Positions 11,268 through 21,773 of a stretch of 64,000 nt of DNA are shown in pieces. Each line of letters starts with the position of its first letter. Within the stretch, counting starts at the first letter, position 1. The notes below the pieces were generated by a model, which saw only the letters and a program-made list of their open reading frames with translations, was not told where the DNA came from and did no database searches. Source of the stretch: Warburgia ugandensis (Eukaryota; Streptophyta; Magnoliopsida; Canellales; Canellaceae); the NCBI GenBank assembly GCA_035236585.1, contig CP141134.1, positions 24,544,414 to 24,608,413 of the forward strand. The letters are read 5' to 3'. The position numbers and the translations under genes were made by a program.

Positions 11268-14200
11268 TGTGACACCATGGTTTTTACACAACATATATTA
11301 CCAAAATTTAAAAGTGGGGATCCTTGTTTTAAAACTTTGAATTTTAAATCTACTAAAAATGAAAAATTAAATATAAAATATTTATTTCAAAATCCCGAGA
11401 GTCATACGACCACAACATCACAGATTTAATGGTGAAATGTTGTTCCCATTTCTGCCGAAATTTCAACAGAGTCTCCTCTATATTTTGGACCATCACATAT
11501 AACACATTGGATCCAACAACAACTGATAAATACAATAAACATAAATACAGAACCTAGGAGACCCATCGATTAGATCAATTACAAAACTCAATAAAACCAT
11601 ATACCTCGACAATAAATTAAAAAATCAAGGATATAACAACATTGCCCGGGATCTGTCCATGCACAACCATTGTGTCGAATACAAATACATCCATACATCC
11701 AAATCACAAGGTAAACCATACACATATATAGTCTATAAATAATATGCAAAGTAGGGTTTTGAACAAACTATGTCCATTTTTATAATCTCCTTTATGCATA
11801 GCTGAAAGTTGCTGACACCCTTACCTGCTCTGTTAGTGTGTCAAACCTTCTGCCTCCCTTTGTATCTAAGGCATTGCAAAAACATTGCAATGCCTTAGCA
11901 AGCTATGCTTGTGTAGGTGACAACAACAATAATAATTATGAACATTTAACACAGTATGAAAAGGTCATGCATCAAGTCTCAGGGCATATGATAAAATATC
12001 TTCCTCATGATAACATTTCTAGCGTAATATTAAATATGTAAATAAATAGTGCTGAAGTATAGCATCATTAGTTTTAAGGACCAACTAAATCAGAAGTAAT
12101 AACTAAGGCATCAAAGTTCATAAAAATGTTGAAAAACAAAGCAATGAGTCCCAGCCACATGCATGTTCTAGAACATGTTGAGAAAACAAAGCACTATAAA
12201 CTTATCAAATGACAATATCAAATCAATGTGACTCATGCCAACCACATGTCTGAAAACATGTCAATCAACTGAGCTTCTAAGGTTCATAAATATACCAAAA
12301 TCACGTCAATACAGAGTATCAAAAGCAAAAAGAATATATCAATAAATGTGTGTATCGTCATCAAGGGTACCCTCACACGCGGGTCCTAAGAGTGTTAAAA
12401 TCACATCAATGCAATGCACCAAATACACAAGGAATATCTCAATGAATAAGAATGTCATTAATGTGGGGCACCCTGACATGAGGGTTCCACAAGGATACCA
12501 CACACTTGTATGTCCAGTCATTAGTACTCATACCAATCCTCCACCTATCATCATGCCGTGGGTACACAAAATATCCATCCTAGTGCGCTCTTTGTGCAAT
12601 ATAATAAAAACAATCATCAAGAAGTTCATGGACAGCTATGCTACAGTGGTAACCAACTCCTGGGTCTACCAATTGCAGCTCCACGTTGATACCAGAATGT
12701 GAGACTAAGCATCTGTCCTACATATGAAGGATCAGAACCGTAGTGTGTCTTACCCATGATCCCACCCCATATAGTGTTTTCCCTTCCAAGGGGCAAGTGT
12801 TGAACCATCATCATCACAAAGTTAGAGGGTGGGTGGCCATCCCTACAACCCTCCTAGAATAGCATCCACCAGGCAAAAACACCCGTCGTAAATCCATAAA
12901 GCACAAAAATCATCTTACAAATCAAAGTCAAGAAATATAATAAAATCCTCTGGTAAATAATGAAATTCAGGAATACTTGTGGCTTGCCAGCCCAAGGCGC
13001 TGCCCCTCACCTCGGGGTTAGCCTCACAAGGACCAGCGACCAAGCCTCCTCCACTAAGTCCATAGTAAAACCAATGATAAAATAGGGCACCAAGCACCTC
13101 AACATGTATAAGTGAATAAAATCACCATTTGATGACTTCACAGGTCATGAGAGTATGCTTAAATCATGCTTCTGTGGAAAATGGTGGTAAATGAAATCAT
13201 GTGTGCATGCATCAGTTACAAATAAGACAATTATCTCAATAAGAATCTTGATATAATAATACATCCATAGAATTCATTCATAATGACAGAGCCATTGAGA
13301 TGCAAATTTATAAGTTCAAACCAATATACCCATTTTTAATTGTCATTGCCCACCTCAGACAAAAATCTACTCGTCTGTACCTCTCAAATTAATCAGACTC
13401 TTGTTTAACTTAGTCCGCCTCAGTCCCACTACCTGGATACATTTCACATCCAGGTCTCACTTAGAATCTAAGTTATCTAAGTTGGATTTTTAATTATAAA
13501 ATAACATTATATTTTCATAATGTTATTTTTCCATATCTCAACATATCGTGTTTCAATACAATCCAATGGTTCACAGCCATGGGATAGAGGTCTGCCCTCG
13601 TTGGATGATAAACTAAATCCAACTAAACTAACCCCACTAATAATTATTAGGTTCCTTTCTTAATTATGTCATAACATATAACAGGGCTATCATGCTTAGA
13701 TCAGGTCAATCTCAGGTAATTTATCATTTAATCAGCCAATAGGGCCCTATTATATGCAAATCATGCACAATCTTATGTAATTACACTTAAAATAATAAAA
13801 TAAATTGGTTAGGATGATAATCCTACCTCTTGTAAGTCCATTTGAAGGATATCTAGCTGTCTATATTGCTAGATCATCAACAGTTCTCCTCGAATGTGCC
13901 CAATCTAATATATCTATAGAGATTTGATCATAACTCTCTACCTAATTATACCAAATCAAAGAATAAATTAGTAATTCTAATCATATAATCCCAATAAAAT
14001 CATCTAAATAGTATGGATCATCAAATTTGATCCAATTTCATACCTGAATCTTTGGTTGATCTCAGCTGTTGATCAAGATCGACTAAATTATCTAAAAAAT
14101 GCCTTAGATCTAAGATATCTAATATGGATCTTGATCTACAAAATATGAGTATCATAATGGACTATTTAGATAATAAAATAAGGTCAAATAATCAAAGATC

Positions 14201-15411
14201 AGATGATTTGACATCCTATCAAAGGTTTGATCGCGATCAGCAGTCAGATATTCTTCGATCTATGAATGAAAGATATAGTATTGCTCCCTCATTGCAAGGA
14301 TCACGAGAGTTATCTAGGATCTCCAAGATCCATCCTAGATTAGCCAAAATGAGGGATCAAAACTTAAAGAGTAAAGGGCGCCTTGTGTCAAATCAGCTCC
14401 CCAAAATGAGTCAGGAGTGAGTTGACTCAACCCCAACTCACCAAAGAGGGAAAACAGGGGATGAGAAGGTGGTGGTCGTTTGTGGCTTTCTGTTCGGTCA
14501 CTACCTAATCTTGACCAGCAGGAGGACACGAAGGAAGACATGCCCTATCCATGCTAGTAATGTGAAGGCAGAGGGGAGACCTAGTGCAACTAGCCAAATT
14601 CGACAAGCACGTCAGTGAACTTTGCCAGTGAGGAAAACAGTTAGGAGAGAAGAAATGAGAAAAGGGTTCTAACACAACCGACTAGATTTGACATCGGTGG
14701 TGGCAAAAATTAAAAACTTGACTGGGAAAGAAAATAGGAGAAAAGTGTAAGGGGGTTTGGGTCTCTTGTTGCACCGAAAAAGAGGAGGATCGATAGTTGG
14801 GGGAGGGTTTCCTCAAGGTGGTGATGAATAGAAGGGAAGTCATCGATGGGGAGAAGATGGCCATGTGTAGTCGACGTGGGGGCTTTTAAGTAGTTGAAGA
14901 AAAACCCGACAAAGGGTTTTTGTCAGGCATGTCACTAGTGGAGTACTGAGCTGAAGAGAGGGGAAATAGGTGTCGAAAATGAGGAGTCTACTTGGGAAAG
15001 GTGGGCTTCACGAGCCGTGCATCGTTTGAGAGAGAAAATCAGGGAGGGGGGTGGATCGCTATGGTTTTTCCTTTCCCTAGTGTTCCCCCTCATCTCGACC
15101 TATTTTCAACCACCACAAACCACCAACCAATGAACAAAATAAGGGTGCTATTATCAATTTTAGACCCCTTTTTAGATTAGTAAAATTTTCTCAATTTTTC
15201 AGTGCTAATCTCCGTTTTGTGCAAAATTAGCATCATTGGAATCGTATTGATGCATGCATTCCAATTTTGATAATCTCAAGTCCAAATTTTTAATTTTTTA
15301 AATAAGTCACTTTCATGAAACTCAATTTTACATAATTTAATTCTCGATTTTTAATTCAACTAATATATAATACCATACACAGACGTTGATCCAAAATTGA
15401 TGGTCGTTACA
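11268..15411 (-). repeat. LTR-A: 3' LTR of chromovirus-like element A
   Basis: In minus orientation it opens TGTAACGACC (complement of 15402-15411), directly after a purine tract, and ends GGTGTCACA (complement of 11268-11276). Its length of about 4.1 kb is unusually large. The terminal 1.2 kb repeats at 20538-21773 with about 90% identity by eye. The 15230-15300 region is closely related to 25390-25460 in LTR-B. Open frames inside (for example plus 14124-14420) are broken in the sister LTRs and are not genes. Confidence 0.85.
11866..11898 (-). other. Hairpin in LTR-A
   Basis: A perfect 14-bp stem (CTAAGGCATTGCAA with its complement) closes a five-base loop. The equivalent structure in LTR-A' at 21150-21180 keeps pairing despite changes in both arms. 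Confidence 0.7.
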
Positions 15412-15426
15412 TTCTTCCCCCCTTAT
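15412..15426 (-). promoter_or_regulatory. Polypurine tract of element A
   Basis: The minus strand reads TATAAGGGGGGAAGAA immediately before the TGTAACGACC LTR start. This composition is characteristic of plant chromoviruses. The same tract recurs beside LTR-B. Confidence 0.8.
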
Positions 15427-15759
15427 AGGAAATTTATCCTTGAAATTCTATTCACGCTATCTTTTAGATGATTCTAAAAGCATCCCCATCTCACAAGAGA
15501 CATTAATCATGCTAATAATTCTATAATAAGTTAGCATCAATAAACAAGCAATTCCATATCATGTTACTCTCATTATATCTTAACTCGTCATATAGATCGA
15601 TATACATCAAATTGCATCATAATATACTTAGAACACATCATAACCACATATAATGCAATTAGCATAAACCAAACTCTCATCCAAGATTGTCTGTGTAAGT
15701 ACAACATTAGTACAGGTGATATCACCATAATAATAAAAATCAGAGTATCCCAGCTCACC

Positions 15760-15857
15760 TGTAGCCAAATCTATTTCAGAGTATATTACCTCACCAATAG
15801 ACGATGTATGTTAAGCATAACTAGAGCATATTAGCTCACCAATAGGAAATTTTTAAG
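15760..15857 (-). repeat. Left part of the 46-bp tandem array of element A
   Basis: Units read on the plus strand as AGAGCATATTAGCTCACCAATAGG plus a diverged remainder. The array resumes at 17832-17945 beyond the inserted LTR and matches the array at 25830-26180 in element B. Confidence 0.65.
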
Positions 15858-17831
15858 TGTTTAATGTTGGCTAAAAGACCCCTAGTTTAGCATTTAATTA
15901 GACCATCTAACTCATTAGTTTGGTAATTTTTTGGATAAAATATAAAAATTGGCTCAAATTGACCATCCAACCGTAAATTATCAAAATTAACTGTTAGATG
16001 ATCAATTGAGCTAAGTGGGTACTTAATGTATAGTTTAGATGACTCTAATCTAGTCTTTGGTTTTGTAGATCAACTAAAGGAGGGTTGGATGGCTCAGATT
16101 TAATTTCAACGGTGCAGATCAGTTTGAAGATCAATAAGGCAAGGGATGAAAGGTTCCTAAAAGAAGAATGTTTCTTAATAGAAGAGGAAGTTTTCTAATA
16201 GGAAACTAAATCTTAAAGGAAAGAGGTGGGGTAGAATTAGGAAGGGAAAAACTTATAAAGAGGGGGAACCGTATGGAGTGAAAAGAAAAGTTTGGGGAGT
16301 TTTGGTTGTTTCCGTTGCTTACATTCTTCATTCTCCTCGTTTTATGCTTTTCAATTTGTTTTTCTTCATTGTTTTCTTCTTGCTTTTATAGTTCTGCATT
16401 TCTCTTTCCAATTCTCTCTCATGTTCACAACTGCTCCATCTCTTCTTTTGTTTTGTTCACCACATTAGCCTTCACCCATCTATCTTTCACACACAAAGTT
16501 TCCCATCGTTCTCCATCTCTCCCTTCCTTGTTTCTCAATGCAACCAGTATTTCTCTCGTTCTTTTCATTTCTCTCTTACACCCATCCTTTGCCTAACCTC
16601 TACCCAACCTAGATGACCCAATTTTCCATCGTACTCCCCTGCTTTGATCAACATTTGAACCAGGCAACACGATCGGGTGGTTAGAGTTGTTTCCAAAACC
16701 TAAGTTTAGTCGACGCCCTCCACGCACTTGATGGTCGGTTTCCCCTGTCCAAGTCGGTCACACAGACCTAGGTGTGCATCACCTGTTGTCACCGGCTTTT
16801 TCTTGACCCAAACTGGCACCTCCCATCATCGTCTGACTTTGTTCTAGATGACATCTAGCACAATTTCATCCCATTTCCAGCCAATCTCTAGCCAATCCCC
16901 TTTTTCCCCACTCTATCTCCCTCTTTCTTTTGGTTATCGCTCCACTGGTCATCTACCTGAAGCAAACGGATAGTCCTTGAAGATTGCCCAGTCCGTTCCA
17001 CTCAGACCAACACTGACCAGGAGCTCCCTCATCACTGCCCGCACTAGACGGATTCCTTGGCCGCACCTTTCCACTAGTCCAGCATAGCCTAGATTGTCCC
17101 TGTCTTCCACACACAAGCAGCACTGTCATCGTTTCTGGGCATCTTCTCTAGTAGTCATCCCCTTCTTCTCCAGTTGATTTGGAGTTTACGAAATTTTTTA
17201 AGGAAGTTTGGAATAAAATTCCAGTTTTTCCCTTGGAAGAATATTTCCAATTACATGTTCTGTCCTGTTACTATTACTATTTGCATTTTATGTTATTTTA
17301 GTTTTGGTTATTCATGTTTTGTGTTATTTCGTATTCAATCTAGGAACTATCTTATCTATCCCTGTTTAACCAAATAAAGGATTTTGTTTTAACTACGAAA
17401 AAACTCTTATTTCTTGTCTATTTTAATTAAAATTTATAACATGTTTTTAGGATAGTTTCTAGTTTAATTGCTATTCCTGATCTTCAATTTGGGTCCTGAA
17501 AATCTAAGCCATTAATTCTTAAATTCTTTAATTAGATTAAATTTCTAAAAATTTGACAAATATGACAAATTCATCCATTAGATCATTAATCCAGGACATG
17601 TTGAATATATTGATGGAGTTTGATTTCTTTATGGAATTAGACCTCTGGAATTTCACTGTTAAACTGAAGATGAAGTCTGATTTCTTTTTGTTAATTTTTG
17701 TCAATTAATTTTAAATTTTAAATAATTAAATTTTGTTAAAAACTCCAAAATTTTAAAGTGCATCCCTGTGGGATCGACCCGTACTTGCATTAGCTATATC
17801 ACAATAGCCCATGCACTTGCGAAAAACATCA
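15858..17831 (+). mobile_element. Solo LTR of Athila/Tat type, antisense inside element A
   Basis: It opens TGTTTAATG. Its first 250 bases match the reverse complement of 31800-32074, the start of the LTR of element D, including ATTAGACCATCTAAC and GACCATCCAACC blocks. It ends with the U5 signature GGGATCGACCCGTACTTGC then TGCACTTGCGA near 17824. No interior or second LTR adjoins it, and element A sequence continues on both sides, so it is a solo LTR left by LTR-LTR recombination. Both flanks fall at AATAG inside the same tandem repeat unit (15841-15845 and 17831-17835), so the precise target duplication is ambiguous. The hydrophobic 96-codon frame at 16306-16596 lies in the transcribed leader and is not conserved. 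Confidence 0.8.
16252..16261 (+). promoter_or_regulatory. Candidate TATA box of the solo LTR
   Basis: CTTATAAAGA lies about 395 bases into the LTR, followed by a pyrimidine-rich leader. This is the usual place for the U3/R promoter. It is predicted by sequence only. Confidence 0.4.
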
Positions 17832-17945
17832 ATAGTAATCTAGGCCAATCAAAACCAGAGCATATCAGCTCACTAGTAGGAATTCTATGCCAATCAAAAC
17901 CAGAGCGTATTAGCTCACCAACAGGCAACTATATGGCAATCAAAA
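17832..17945 (-). repeat. Right part of the 46-bp tandem array of element A
   Basis: Two to three units of CCAATCAAAACCAGAGC..AT(C/T)AGCTCAC, continuous in type with 15760-15857 before the LTR insertion. Confidence 0.65.
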
Positions 17946-18369
17946 TGAGTTCACAGCACGATCATTCTGTGAGCACCTAGAAGCTTGCCACCTAGAAGCT
18001 CGCTACCTAGAAGCCTACCAGTGCCTCTCGCACCCATCCTTATGATCACCCTCTTAGGCCTCCCTCATTGGCTACTCACAAGTATAGGTTATAATTCAAA
18101 TTCTGATTACACATAAGAAAATAATCTTGTACAAAACACACATCACTGTCATAGGTCTCATCTAGTGAGAAATCAAGCTTATATATGTAATGTAAAAATA
18201 ACATCTATATCACTACTATCCTGGAGAACTCAATAACCTAGCAATAGCAATTCACAAGACTAGGGAAACTATGAACCTCGTCACCAATATGGGCTAATCC
18301 CAGCCCATCATCATCTTAATAACATGCCTCTCTATCTATCTAGGTATTATGGTTAAGTAATTCACCTCC

Positions 18370-19084
18370 CTGACCATAACTCATACTCACATCTATTCAC
18401 AACAAGAGATGAGTCTTTAAGATACTCAAAATAATGGACAAGGACTTCTTGTGTCACTCCTTGCTCAAGGGTTATACAAGAATTCCATCCTCTAACGCAA
18501 TTATGACTCATCCAAATAACATTTGACAACCCAATATATCATATTCATAAATATTGTTAGTGCATTTGGTTCCATTAATTGGTATCACCTAGAACTTGTA
18601 ATAATTATAACAAGTTCTAAAAATCATCTTAAAGACGTCTTACTCTATAATCCTCGACTGGTGATAACCAAATCTCAAATCAATCTCCAAAAATACCTTG
18701 CACCAATCAGAACTAATCAAGTAGATTGTTAATACACGATAGAGAATATCGGTTCTCCACTATGGTGCTAACAAACGATAATTTATGCATAGCAATAAGG
18801 ATCTGTCTCTCTTCTCATGAAGAGGATTAATGCATCCCATGATGACCCACAAGGTTTGATAAACCCTCATCAAGTAACTCTTGTAGCTGGAACCCTTCCA
18901 GCTCAGCTGGGGTGATCCTATATGGTACTCTAAAGATGGGTGTTGTACCTAGTGCCAAGTCCATAGTGAAATCAATCTCTTGCAACAATAATCCTGGAAG
19001 CTCCTTGGGAAAGACTTCGAACTCTTGCACATCATCTATGTGCTCAATCTGTGATTGTGCTCTATCCTCCACTATCACACTCAC
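18370..19084 (-). pseudogene. Truncated reverse transcriptase of element A
   Basis: The minus frame at 19084-18827 carries the classic chromovirus pre-RT and RT start: FPKELPGLLLQEIDFTMDL, then PYRITPAELE, then LQELLDEG. After a frameshift the similarity goes on with LLLCIN (18800s), FLEIDLRFGYHQ (near 18690) and FRTCYNYYKF. The catalytic FIDD box has decayed to ALEDGILV near 18500. Similarity stops soon after, around 18370, so the thumb, RNase H and integrase are absent. Several stops and frameshifts make it inactive. Element B shows the same endpoint, which suggests the truncation was inherited rather than independent. Confidence 0.85.
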
Positions 19085-19136
19085 AAGGAGGACTTAGAAC
19101 CTCAGAAAAAGTACCGCACTACCTTTAATGAAAAAA

Positions 19137-19325
19137 TTATACAACTTCAGTAATGCCCCCCTTCCTATTGAAGAACGAAGTCAATAGATATCCAGATATA
19201 TTAAAGTACTTCTCACAGCAATCAATTGTCCCCCAATAAATAGAATCCATCCCAAAGATGATATCATAATCAGTCATATCAAGTAGGATGGGATTAGTAT
19301 CCATCATCCTTCTCATTATCTCCAC
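19137..19325 (-). pseudogene. Aspartic protease region of element A (C-terminal part)
   Basis: The frame contains ILLDMTDYDIIFGMDSIY followed by IDCCEK. This matches the conserved segment (LxxxDFDVILGMDWL..IDC) just after the protease in Tekay/Del-type plant chromoviruses. The upstream D(S/T)G active-site segment is not in an open frame. Gag precedes it on the minus strand and RT follows, the expected Ty3/gypsy order. Confidence 0.8.
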
Positions 19326-19559
19326 TAATACCCCTGGAGGTACTTACAAGCTTCAAAAAATCTCTCATCAGCATCATAACATCCAAAGGCATATTCATTA
19401 GGGTATCAACACATAAAATGCAAGAATAACTAGATCTTAGATCAAAGAGGACCCAATATGCTTACCAAAAATGAGTAAAATACTTTTCACTAACTAGTTC
19501 GAGGCCTATGTTTGCCTCGAAGTAATGTAAAAAATTCATCACTGCCAATGTAGCGCCAT

Positions 19560-20330
19560 CTCTATGCTGCCTCAAATGTTAGTTTGGTTGACTTACTGTC
19601 CTCTGGGACAGTCTTAAAGAAATGCCTTGACACTCCACAATCAAAGCATTTGAAGGATTTCCATTGTAATGATAGTTGTTGATTCTATTACTAATGCTAT
19701 GGCACTCTACCAACTCTAGGGCATAATTGTCTAGGTGCATGTCCTTACAACTAGTGCACCTTCTCTTATCCGCATCCCAACACTGCCGCTCAAATGTCGC
19801 TGGCTCAGTAGCCTCTATAACTATGTCGATGAAAAGGGTTTCTTGCCCTTATTCAACTGACTTAAACTCCCCATGTTCAAGTCTCTGCAATTAGCCTTGG
19901 TCCTAAGAGAAAATCCCTCTATAACATAGAGGCCAGGTCTATTGCCTCTACCCCCAATGTAGGACTCTATATGATCATTCGTTTCCTCAATTCAGGTGTT
20001 AACCCATCAACAAATCTATCTATAGACTCCTTACTCATGGTGAAGGGGTAGGGCAAATCTCATCAAGTGTGTAAACTGGTTCAATACCATTGAACCGTCT
20101 AATTTCTTTGGTCTAAAGTGGCAAAATCTCACTGTATCACCTGTTGCTCATAAGGCGAATATACTAATCATTACACACCATCCAAGTCAAAACTTGAACT
20201 CTTAAAGAATGGATCATGTGAATAGATCTTCTAGTATATAATGAGATTTTCACTTAGACATACTAATTTACTCTTTATTTTGATAATTTAGCTTAAGAAT
20301 CATAAGCTTTCCATGAAACTGCACTTCCTT
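19560..20330 (-). pseudogene. Gag remnant of element A
   Basis: Broken minus frames contain the nucleocapsid knuckle CFDCGVSRHFF (about 19608-19656), which keeps Cys-Cys-His but has lost the last Cys. Farther upstream is the capsid-like ESIDRFVDGLTPELRKR (near 20030-19980). These fit the retrotransposon gag family of chromoviruses. Many stops show it is dead. Confidence 0.65.
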
Positions 20331-20520
20331 ATACTACTATAAGAATTAAAGTCCCATCTTTTCTAAAGAAAAGATGCCAACCTTCATAGCAACAACTGTT
20401 TCACAATCATCAACATCTTCCATATGGGTTATCTTTGTCACTCATATTTAGGAAATCAACTCATTCCATGGATTATATGTGACTTTTGGACTTGTTCGAA
20501 TGCCCGTGATGGAGTAGATT

Positions 20521-20534
20521 GGGCTCCGATACCA
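20521..20534 (-). promoter_or_regulatory. Primer-binding site of element A
   Basis: The minus strand reads TGGTATCGGAGCCC three bases after the LTR end GGTGTCGCA. This matches the initiator tRNA-Met site with one change. Confidence 0.8.
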
Positions 20535-20537
20535 AAC

Positions 20538-21773
20538 TGCGACACCACAGGTTTTACACAACAAATAATACCAATTTTTAAAAGTCAGGATCTCTCTTTT
20601 AAAACTTTTAAATTTTAAAATTGATTAAAAATTAAAACAAATAAAAAGTATTCATCTCAAAACCCCAAGAGTCATCGACCATAACTTCAATGATTTAATA
20701 GTGAGATGTTGTTCTCATTTCTATTGAAAATTCAACAAAGTCTCCTTTATAATTTGGACCATCGCATATACCACATGCGATACAACAACACCTGATAAAT
20801 ACAATAAATATAAATACACAACCTTGAAGACTCAGTCTCCATACCCATCAATCAGATCAATTACAAATCTAGATAAAATCATATGCCTCAATGGTAAATT
20901 AAAAAATCAAGGATATAACAACATTGCTCAGGGTCTGTCCATGCACAAGCATCACATCCAACACAGATATATCCATACATCAAAGTCACAAGGTAAACCA
21001 TACACATATACAGCCTATAAATAATATCCAAAGTTAGGTTTTAAACAAACCATGTCCATTTTTGTAATATACTTTATGCATTGCTAAAGGGTTGCCAACG
21101 CCCTCGTCTGCTTTGTTAGTATGTCAAACCTACTGCCTCCCTCTGTATATGAGGCATTGCAAAAACATCGCAATGCCTCAGTAAGCTATGCTTGTGTAGG
21201 TGACAATAATAATAATAATAATTACGACCATTTAACATAGTATGAAATGGTCATGCATCAAATCTCAGGGCATATGATAAAATATCTTCCTCATGATCAT
21301 AGTTCTAGCGTAATATCAAATATGTGAATAAATAGTGCTGAAGTATAGCATCATTAGTTTCAAGGACCAACTACATCAAAAGTAAAAACCGAGGCATCAA
21401 AGTTCATAAAAATGTTGAAAAACAAAGCAATGCATCCAAGCCACCTGCATGTTCCAAAACATGTTGAGAAAACAAAGCATCATAAGCTCGTCAAATGACA
21501 ATATCAAATCAATTTAACTCATGCCAACCACATGTCTAAAAACATGTCAAATCAACTGAGCTTCTAAGGTTCATAAATATGCCAAAATCATCTCAATACA
21601 GAGTGTCAAAAGCTCAGAAAATATATTAATAAATGTGCGTATCGTCATCAAGGGCACCCTCACACACAAGTCCCAAGACTATCAAAATGACATCAATGCA
21701 ATGCACCAAATACGTAAGGAATATCTCAATGAATAAGAATGTCATCAATGCGGGGCACGCTAACATGAAGGTT
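20538..21773 (-). repeat. LTR-A': truncated 5' LTR of element A
   Basis: Homologous throughout to 11268-12490 of LTR-A and in the correct place next to the PBS. It stops abruptly at 21773, where LTR-B starts with TGTGACACC. The missing about 2.9 kb is not found elsewhere in the window. Confidence 0.85.
21150..21180 (-). other. Hairpin in LTR-A' equivalent to 11866-11898
   Basis: TGAGGCATTGC pairs with GCAATGCCTCA around a nine-base loop. Compared with LTR-A, one A-T pair has become G-C through changes on both sides. Confidence 0.65.

Larger units (their letters stand above)
15412..20537 (-). mobile_element. Interior of chromovirus-like element A (internally deleted)
   Basis: Minus-strand order from the PBS (20521-20534) is a gag relic, zinc knuckle, protease, then RT up to the catalytic-box region near 18370. 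After that comes non-coding DNA with a tandem array of about 46 bp units (about 15760-17945), then the polypurine tract. RNase H, integrase and chromodomain are missing. The same layout recurs in element B. A plus-strand solo LTR (15858-17831) interrupts the array. Confidence 0.8.

Noticed and set aside
14124..14420. 98-codon plus frame
   Set aside because: Lies within LTR-A; the matching part of LTR-B (about 24390-24720) has no conserved frame.
16306..16596. Hydrophobic 96-codon plus frame shortly after a TATA-like box
   Set aside because: A pyrimidine-rich LTR leader translates as Phe, Ser and Leu; it is not kept in the LTRs of D.
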